A stretch of DNA of 53,901 nt from Plakobranchus ocellatus (taxonomy: Eukaryota > Mollusca > Gastropoda > Plakobranchidae): contig BLXT01002238.1 of NCBI GenBank assembly GCA_019648995.1, positions 593,807-647,707 on the forward strand, in the 5' to 3' direction. The position numbers and the translations under genes were made by a program. Positions 46,001 to 53,901 of the stretch are shown piece after piece. Positions within the stretch are counted from its first letter, which is position 1. Each line of letters begins with the position of its first letter. A model generated the notes under the pieces. The model was not told the DNA's origin and made no database searches. It saw nothing but the letters and a program-made list of their open reading frames with translations.

Positions 46001-47510
46001 CGAAGAGACAAACAAGTGGCAACCTCCCAGCCCCTTGACCGTATTTGACTGATTCTTTATGCTGATCAAATCCAATAGTGTAATCCGTAATCGAATTAAG
46101 GCGTTGAAGATTGCACAACCTCAGTCGTTACAACTTAAGAGAGAGTTAGTCTTTTTTATCTATCAGCTCACTTAAAAGAGCTAGAGGTAATGACGATATT
46201 GCTAATATATAACATGTAGCAAAAAATTGTGTAAATAGCAAATTCAACAATTCACTCCAGGATTTAGAATACGTGTTGTCTCGCTACCGCGGTAACAGAG
46301 ACTGGACCTATTCTTCTAGATCTCTGGAAAGACACTGCGACCCTGATTGACATCTGAAATGAGAGAATTCGAACTCTCAGTCTCAGAGTACCTATGGATA
46401 AGCGACCGGTGACCAGTAACCTGAGGGCATCGACCGTGCACACCAAAATATCAATCGTGCAGATGTAAGGCAGATGTCACTTTCTTTCCTGCTCCAGCGA
46501 TGGGGTGGTTGTTAATTATTCTTTCAATAGAAACTGTGATAATAGAGTCGCTGGTTAAAATAATCCAAGGAAAAAGCACACAAATAATAAGACCAAAAAC
46601 AAACAGTGATACATGTAATAGCTTCTGGCGAAAATAATCCAAGTACGAGCCGGTTCAAACGTATCTGGACTATTTCGATATCAACCTTGTAATGTTCCTC
46701 CGAGTCGCCTATATCTCATGTAACCTCGGTCACATGTGTTAGCACAAAATACAGGAATAATACTTCTCTCGGTCGGAAAGGTTCAAACTCTGCGCTTAAG
46801 TATCGCGAGACGCTTTGGAGACGTAGTTTCAATTAGTTAGTTTAGAGTTGTGATTTCTGCGAAACGGTGCTGCTTTTTCTGTGTAAATGAATTTCTGGAA
46901 CAGGCGAAAGCAGTGAACTAAGGACAATATGTTGCCACTGTACATGTGTTGAGATATAAAGGGAGGCAGATTCACCAGGGAATATTGCTATAAACAATTG
47001 CAGCATGACAACGCGCGGCCCTACACAAATCAGTACACTATAAGACTGATACTAAAAGCTCGATTTCCTCATCCTGCCATATCCTTTATAGTAAAAAGGT
47101 ACACGTTGCTTCCTTAACCACCGGTGTTTCAGCCAAGTTACATCAGACATGTACCTCCATGAAACCATCCAAGCCAACTGCGTTCAGGCCAGAGGCTTTC
47201 CTTTACCATGGGACATCACAGATGGCACCGCGGAATTCGAACCCGATATCTTCGTACTCAAGACTGCTCGTTATTACTTTATCTTATTTTCGCAACTTGA
47301 AAGCACATGTACGTAAGAGATCCTCCTATACCCGGGGCCTTATTTTTGATACAGTTTTAAGCTATTAGTCCATGTCGTTCCACATTGCTTCATAAATTTT
47401 TTTCACAAAAAGCATGATTATGTGAAGTACTTTATCATCTATAAAATTAATTTCTCTCTTGTCACATCTCGGTCAACTAAAGCTCACCCATCCACTCATG
47501 AATAACAGCT
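46001..47510. other. Unassigned region with tRNA-like fragments
   Basis: Minus-strand B-box-like words GAGAGTTCGAATTCTC (about 46370) and GGGTTCGAATTCC (about 47225) suggest degraded SINEs. No foldable tRNA was found and no gene seen. Confidence 0.35.
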
Positions 47511-47519
47511 TCCCTTGTG

Positions 47520-47750
47520 TAATGTACACACCTAGTGATTTACTGCACAATACTTTGGAGCTGTCATATAAAACAGCTCATACCTTGGTCCTACACAGCC
47601 TCTGTCATAACAACAGCCCATACCTTGGTCCTACACAGCCTCTGTCATATGAAGCACACACCTGATGATTCATTGTAGAGCCTCCGTCATATTACAAAAT
47701 ACCATAAATCAGAACTACACACACAGCCTCTGTCATATGAAGCATGAAGT
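47520..47750. repeat. Minisatellite
   Basis: CATACCTTGGTCCTACACAG repeats at 47579 and 47619 (period 40). Partial units CAGCCTCTGTCATATGAAGC follow at two further sites. Confidence 0.85.
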
Positions 47751-47756
47751 ATCGGG

Positions 47757-48199
47757 ATGCGAAAAGTGTGATCCCCTTAGACATTTTGCCACAGGGTCAG
47801 TGTATCAATGCTGCCCGATACTGCAGCACTCTTGACCGCCTTAAAGAAATAATTTGTCGCAAAAGACCTGGGCTCTTGAGAAGGGGTGTTGTGCTTCAGC
47901 ACGATAATGCGACCCCTCATTCAGCAAACCTTACACAGCAATGGCTGCAGCGCTACGGTTGGGAAATTCTTCCTCATCCTGCCCACAGTCCAGACCTGGC
48001 ACCCTCTGACTTTCATTTGTTTGGACCCTTGAAGCGCCATTTAGGAGGCATGGCTTTCGAGACAGAAGATGACCTCATCAGTGAATTGAGGAATTGGTTT
48101 GATAATCTTGACGTTGATTTCTTTCGAGTGGGTATCAATTCGCTGCTGTCGCGCTGGCAAAAATGCATCGATCTCCACGGGGATTACGTTGAGAAGTAG
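47757..48199 (+). pseudogene. Second mariner transposase, C-terminal half
   Basis: An open frame with ILPQGQCINAARYCSTLD, VVLQHDNATPHSANLTQQW and HSPDLAPSDFHLFGPLKRHL, ending LHGDYVEK. HDN to PSD spacing is 34 residues (D34D), as in mariner. The N-terminal half with the helix-turn-helix and first Asp is missing. It begins directly at the minisatellite. Better preserved than the 30-kb copy and from a different lineage (different sequence at equivalent motifs). Confidence 0.9.
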
Positions 48200-48395
48200 T
48201 GGAAGAGTGAACTTCAATCTGTGTGAGTTTCAAATTTATCTGATCAAAACTCTGAGTTATGCCCCTTTTCCTGTTTCTTTTCGGACATCCCTCGTAAAAT
48301 GTAGATGTGTGTGGCGCCTCTGCCATAAAATTATGTGATCCAGCACATACACTCACTCTCTCTTTATAAATAAATGTGTGTGTGTGTATAATACA

Positions 48396-48399
<4 letters not shown>

Positions 48400-48427
<28 letters not shown>
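48400..48427. repeat. (TA)n microsatellite
   Basis: TA units flanked by (GT)n and (CA)n arms, a hairpin-forming tract. Confidence 0.9.
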
Positions 48428-48432
<5 letters not shown>

Positions 48433-49147
48433 CACACACACACACCACATATATTGTCGGTGTCAAAAAGTTTCAGCATAAATAAACAAAAGCCAAAAGC
48501 AATGAATCTTTGATTCTCATCCCACGTAAAAGTAAGTTACACAGAAGTTTGACAAAAAAAGTTATAACCAGAAGACCAAGTTTTAACACATAGTGCTTTA
48601 TTTTAAGATGGATTTTTGTTAAATTTCTTTACACAGGTGAAACAATATTTAAATCAACATTAACATTCTGCAGTACATGATGAAAATATTACCAGCTCCA
48701 AGGGTAGTAGTATTATGACTGTTATTTGTTTTTGTATATAAGAATTATAATATTGTTTTAAAATATCCAAAATTAATAATTATGTATAGTTTTCCCCAGG
48801 CTGTAATATGCTTTATATTAGTTGAACTAATGATTAGGTAATGATCTATATATTTTACATACTTACAATAAACTTACAGGAAAATTTCAATACATGAGAC
48901 TAAAATATGGTAAGATGCACAGTTCTCAAATCCAATATCCAATTCTCCTCAAGTTCTCCTTTTAACATATGCTTTTTCTGGACTCAAGTTTTAATCATTA
49001 TTATTTTTTTTTTTGTCTCCTCAGAACATAGAAATCACATCTTAGTTAAGCAAACAATCCAGCACAATCATGCAAAAAAAGTCATCACAATAAAAAATAT
49101 AGTCATACTAATAATAACTGTATAAATAATGATAGTAAATTAAAACT

Positions 49148-49149
<2 letters not shown>

Positions 49150-49197
<48 letters not shown>
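49150..49197. repeat. (TAA)n microsatellite
   Basis: About 16 AAT units. Confidence 0.97.
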
Positions 49198-49199
<2 letters not shown>

Positions 49200-49913
49200 G
49201 TAGGAATAATAGTAACAGTATAATAGCAAGAAGAATATTGTAGCAAAAAAAAAAAATGAAAACAAGAACACAATCATGATAATAGTGTTTTGACAGTATG
49301 CACCATATCTATACATAAAGTAATGGCAACAGCAACGATGAGAGTAGCTAAAACAACTGTACACTTTTTTTATAGGGATAAAAATGGCAACAAAGTCAGT
49401 GATGGCAATAGAAATGAGTATGACAACACCCAAAAGAAATCTGAAAAATACATAAAACTGACAATCCAAGAGTTATGGAGCATTATCATCTGAATTGATG
49501 TTGTTCTGCACCTACAAATAACATTAATATGGGATACAAACCATTATAGTCGTTCCATAGAGTGATGTTTATTAGCCAAGGCCCATCAAGTGATAATCAT
49601 GAAACCTTTTATATTATACATATTAATTTTTGAGTAACGATATCACAAATCTTTCATGAATTTGATGAGACTGCTTTAGCTATCAACAATTCTCGTTCGC
49701 TGCAATCACTTTGAATCTATCTTTTATTATATCTTCTCAGAGTCCCTGGTCATACAGATTAAATAATTAAAAGAACAAACAAAACCAGACCATTTATAAA
49801 GTACAACATGCAAACATAACTACTGTAGCAACAAAGCGGATTAGCAGTTACAAGATTGAGATTATCAAACACAGATCAAGTCAAAAATGCAGAAAAACAA
49901 GACATCTGACTAC

Positions 49914-50134
49914 CTGGGTATTTTCAGAGTGGAGACAAGAAAGCTCTCCCCTCCTTTCTCGTTACCCAAAAAGCCAATATTCCCAACATTCCTTGGACGA
50001 ATCTCACGCACATAAACCATCACAGACTTCTCTAAGACATGCCACCATAAAATTGTCCTGGTGGCAAAAAGTTCACCAAGTGGCAATGACTCTAGGATTT
50101 CTATTATCTCTAGAAAATTTATTCTATATCTCCA
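49914..50134 (-). CDS. Candidate internal exon, unidentified
   Basis: 221 nt open in one frame (73 codons plus 2 bases) between a good acceptor (pyrimidine-rich, TTTTTAG) and a plausible CCCAG|GTAGTC donor. The base composition is clearly less AT-rich than the flanks. The translation includes EIIEILESLPLGELF, ATRTILWWHVLEKSVMVYV, REIRPRNVGNIGFLG and EKGGESFLVSTLKIP. I recognise no family. No neighbouring exon was found, so chance or UTR origin is possible. Confidence 0.3.
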
Positions 50135-50139
50135 CTAAA

Positions 50140-53100
50140 AATGAGTGAAACATGCTTGAGAATAACAAAATTTATGTTAATGGTTAAAAGAAATAAACAG
50201 ATTAAAACCAAATATGGTTCAATGAATCAACAACAAAAGGACAGGAAATTCCACTTTACAACTTTTCAAATGCTGTGACGAAACTTTACAAAGAAAAACC
50301 CTCTTATATAAAAGATCATTTTGTTATGCTAGGAAAAAGAACAAAATCAACAACACCTATTGACTTTGAAAAAGCCTTTTTAAAAGAAAATATCAAACTT
50401 ATCTTTTTAAAAACATTTTTTTTATTTAAAAAAAAATTAAAAAGCATTTCTTTTGCACTGCAATTTTCCCTCAGCCTATTTAAAAATATGATAACAATGC
50501 AGAAGAAACATCTCTTTTTTTCCTTATATCCCTAACCTGGTTAAAACAAAATACAAAACCCATCATTAACAATAAATCAAGATGGCTTCTGAATTATGAA
50601 CTATCCTTTCCTTAAACACTTGAATTCAAATAAAAAAGCTTTTCATGATAAAAAAAACAAAATAACAAAAACAAAACAAAAAANNAAAAAAGACTTTAAC
50701 TACATCAAAGGCTCGATAAAGGAAAAAAGCAACAGCATAAATACATTTCTCATGAAAGTATCATTAAAAAATTGGCTAAAATATAGACTGCCCATGTCTT
50801 ACATTCCATCCAAAAAAAACCTACTAATTTTCAGAAAAATGTAATGTATAAAAATCATAAATTTGAGATTCTGGTCATGATATTATTTGGCAATTTATAT
50901 GTTATTTTTTTTTTAATTTAGATGTGTTTGAGCCAAGGCTTAGCTTTCAATCTTTACTGTCTAAGATAACTACTTTGATGTGGTATACAGTCTACTTTTA
51001 TCATAACCATAGTTTTTAGATCCTACTATAACAGTCAAGTCCAAATATTTTGAATCTGAATATTTAAATTCTTGATTACTGGTATTTCAAAGTGGGTTGA
51101 TTTTTATCGAAAATTAATTCTTAGAATAAGATAAGAAAAAAATAAAAGCAACGAATGATAAAAAAAATCTGGTTAAATCCAAGTCATCTGCCTTGTTTGT
51201 TTTTCTGTATAGAGAGTGAGAAGCGCTAACTTTTCCTGGCTACAGAGAAGACAATGCTATGCTCTTAGCTGTGAATCATATCTGATAGGGTAGGAAAGGC
51301 AAAGGATGATTTGTGATGATTCCTAGACAGAAAGGGGAGAACTGGTGTTACACACAATAAAAAGTTTGGTGTTTGATTGACTTCCCAATGCTTTCTTCCT
51401 GTCATCATCTAGCCCTGATTTACATATCTGCTGGCTTTCAGTCTAGGGTCAATGGGATTCCTTTTCATATCATGTGCTTCATAACAAATCAGTTCAGACA
51501 TAATCTTATGTTATGCAAAGACAATAGCATGAAGCCCAAAATAATTTCCCTTAACCAAGCATAAATGGCATAGCTACTCAACCTAGGCTTGGTGGATTGA
51601 TACGTTTTTCCCCCCCTGAACAGAGATTCCATTTGCAATCTTTCACATGTGAGCCAAGCAACAATAACAATAACTCACCTCTATAAATAACACTTTAACA
51701 TTCATTAAAATTACTAATATCTGTCTAGGTTCAGACATAACTTCTTGGGCCATGGATCTGAAAATAGGGAGGAATATGATCATTTCAGGGGCATTTTACA
51801 CCTTGTCTTACTTTTTTTTTTTTCTTTCAAATTTAGAAATCAATACACTTGTATGGATATCAAACAGTGAGGAAAACCAGTTCACCTCAACAAAAAATGT
51901 AAAACTAAAAGAATAAAAAAATCCTGAAATCTAGTTGAGAAACTTGGTCAAAGCAGGCACTGTTAATGAAAGTAATTTAGGTAGAAACCTTGCAAAAAAA
52001 ATCCACAAAGATATTTTTTGAAGATTGCTTTTGTTTCACACATAATCACAACTGTTAGCACACTTTATAACTCCACGGAACATTAGTCAAAGATATGAAG
52101 TTCTCCATACCTAAATGTTTGGACAAAACTTCGGCTTAACAAGACATTCTCATGGTTATAAAAAATGTTTCTAACTTATGATGATATCACATTCTCAATG
52201 ATAAAAAAAAAAAAACCCTCATAAACGCAACTTTATTTTATGCAAATACATTCATCTCAACAACAAAGGGAGAGTGGAAACATAAGGAAACATTCACGGT
52301 TCAAAGTGAATACTATGAACGTTATAAAGAACATCATTACAGTTCTAATCACAAAAATGCATGTTTAGTCTGAGTGACTTGATACCTCACAACCAGTATG
52401 ACAAAATCTGCTAATGATAATGTCTTAAACGTCATATACAGTAAAGTTACTACACAAAATAAATGAACAATAAAAACACAAGTGACACAAAATCATTTTT
52501 AGTGCAACTTTTTTTTTCAGGTTCAGTTGTGAACTAAAAATACTGCAATTGTTTCTTAGAGCACTAATGAGATTTATAGAACAGTTATAAAATCACTGTC
52601 CAAAGTATCTCAAAGACACAGCAAAAAGACAGACAAAAATAAAACTGAAAGACTCATCTGTGGGGCTTTAAACAACATATAAAATATCAAAGGACACTAT
52701 TAAAGATGACTGAATCTCAAGAAAAGGCAAATGAAAAGAAGAATATAGTACTTTTGTGTAAAACAAAGTATTCCATGAAGATATAAATTTTGCCACTCTG
52801 GTCTCGCAAATGGATCAAAAAATGACTAATTACATGTATCAAGAAAATTACTAAATCCTACTAGCACATTGTTTTTACTAACAAATGTTATTCAAATAAA
52901 TTCACAATACATATTTTATCAACTTCGTTACGGCCTAAATTAACCTCTGCTTATATTCAAAGATAAGTGCAACATTTAACAAAAAGATCTTGATGTAACT
53001 TATACATAATTTTTGCCTGTGAAGGCGAACATTGCTTTACAAGATCTTCATGGAGCTTGCCAGATTTTAAACTGCAGCCACTAGGACGTTTTTTTTTTTT

Positions 53101-53901
53101 CACAGCAAGGTCGAGATCTATATTATAATATACATATTTAAAAAAACAAAAAACCCTCTCCACCTTTGTTGCCTAAAATTTTTCAGTCCCTCAATCATAT
53201 CTTTACAAGCTCATCCCAAACATTTCTCAGCTTAATTCTTCCAACCAACCAATGCATCAACATTAATTTCTAATGAACCAGCTGATTTTACCAGCAATGT
53301 CTACACTCAATTATCAAATTACTCTCTCAGCAAAAAGCAACAAATCAACTTTTCAATTATGGCTAGAAGAAAATCTATCTCACATAATAATGAGAACCCT
53401 TGTTTTGGCAACTGTTTATTGATTCAATAATAAGCAGCTCCCCAGCTCAGGATTACATTCCAAAACACTCCATCAATCTGCATTGTCTCAAAATCTATGA
53501 CTAAATCAGCATCTTCCCAATCTATTTCCTAGTCAGTGCTGTTTGCTTTTTCAGATTCTATCTATACGTAACCTAACACCCTAGAGGAAGGACCTGCCAC
53601 GCTAACCTAGTCTTTTCGATTAGAATCATCTCAAAACTCTCTTCTATCTTCGTATAATCAAACTCTTCTTCTTCCTCCTCTTTATCATCTTCAAGCAATT
53701 AATCCTGCATCAAAGTTTTTGTGGTTCCTCTTGAACAACTTTCATCAAATTTGAGTTGTACACTGAGTTCTGAGCATCTTGAATGTTATTTTATCAAGAT
53801 GCTATAGAAGCAAGCAAAGTCATGTGATCGCTCTCAGTCAATCAGCTTGCTAGAATTAGGAGAATTGTTATATTAGTTGTTAGCTTAATGTCTCCTTTTG
53901 C
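50140..53901. other. AT-rich region, no gene recognised
   Basis: A/T homopolymers, NN at 50684-50685, and a TCC/TTC-rich stretch at 53665-53690 that reads as an acidic run on the minus strand but is closed by stops. Nothing else seen. Confidence 0.5.

Noticed and set aside
46330-46440. Possible tRNA gene (minus) around GAGAGTTCGAATTCTC
   Set aside because: The T-arm does not pair properly and no cloverleaf forms. At best a degraded SINE.
47150-47290. Possible tRNA gene (minus) with GGGTTCGAATTCC
   Set aside because: Box B only; no convincing box A or acceptor stem.
47520-47750. CRISPR-like spaced repeats
   Set aside because: Eukaryotic minisatellite with imperfect units and no constant-length spacers.
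53640-53760. Acidic frame EDDKEEEEEEFDYTKIEE on the minus strand
   Set aside because: Followed by several stops with no clear splice sites or homology. Looks like simple TTC/TCC repeat.

Overview
The window is eukaryotic, AT-rich and intron-rich DNA dominated by transposable elements. It has no operons and no prokaryotic gene structure. The only host gene recognised with confidence is the 5' two-thirds of DNA topoisomerase I (TOP1), on the minus strand. The start codon is at about 33.05 kb. Eleven coding exons run down to 172, and the gene leaves the window before its catalytic residues. The exon translations follow the animal TOP1 sequence in order and in phase, giving about 703 residues. 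The TE mix (RTE, DIRS, a gypsy element with integrase before reverse transcriptase, mariner, tRNA-derived SINEs), the dense TCTAGATCTA-type words and the intron sizes suggest a marine invertebrate. A gastropod mollusc is my best guess, but the sequence does not prove the species.

Layout. 1-33 kb: TOP1 with large introns. These introns carry at least four DNA transposons sharing short termini (CAGASCTGCCAAC...) and 6-bp target duplications, an element with ~285-bp terminal inverted repeats (10.3-11.6 kb), a TA-flanked element holding a 5'-truncated RTE retrotransposon with a perfect 12-bp target duplication (17.4-19.1 kb), SINE copies at 21 and 29.6 kb, a MITE at 29 kb and a decayed mariner (29.9-31.2 kb). 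33-38 kb: the TOP1 promoter side, then mostly empty AT-rich sequence with a speculative plus-strand exon plus 18-nt microexon at 36.4-36.75 kb and a third SINE at 37.8 kb.

38.3-46 kb: a retrotransposon graveyard. A Gmr1-like gypsy element (LTR, gag, protease, integrase, then RT/RNase H, minus strand) is followed directly by a DIRS-like element (gag, RT, RNase H, minus strand) that cuts into its 5' LTR. 46-48.2 kb: minisatellite and the C-terminal half of a second, different mariner transposase. 48.2-53.9 kb: AT-rich DNA and microsatellites, with one unidentified exon-like open frame at 49.9-50.1 kb on the minus strand.

Four runs of N (22641, 27566, 38271, 50684) mark assembly gaps. No CRISPR, rRNA or convincing functional tRNA gene was seen.
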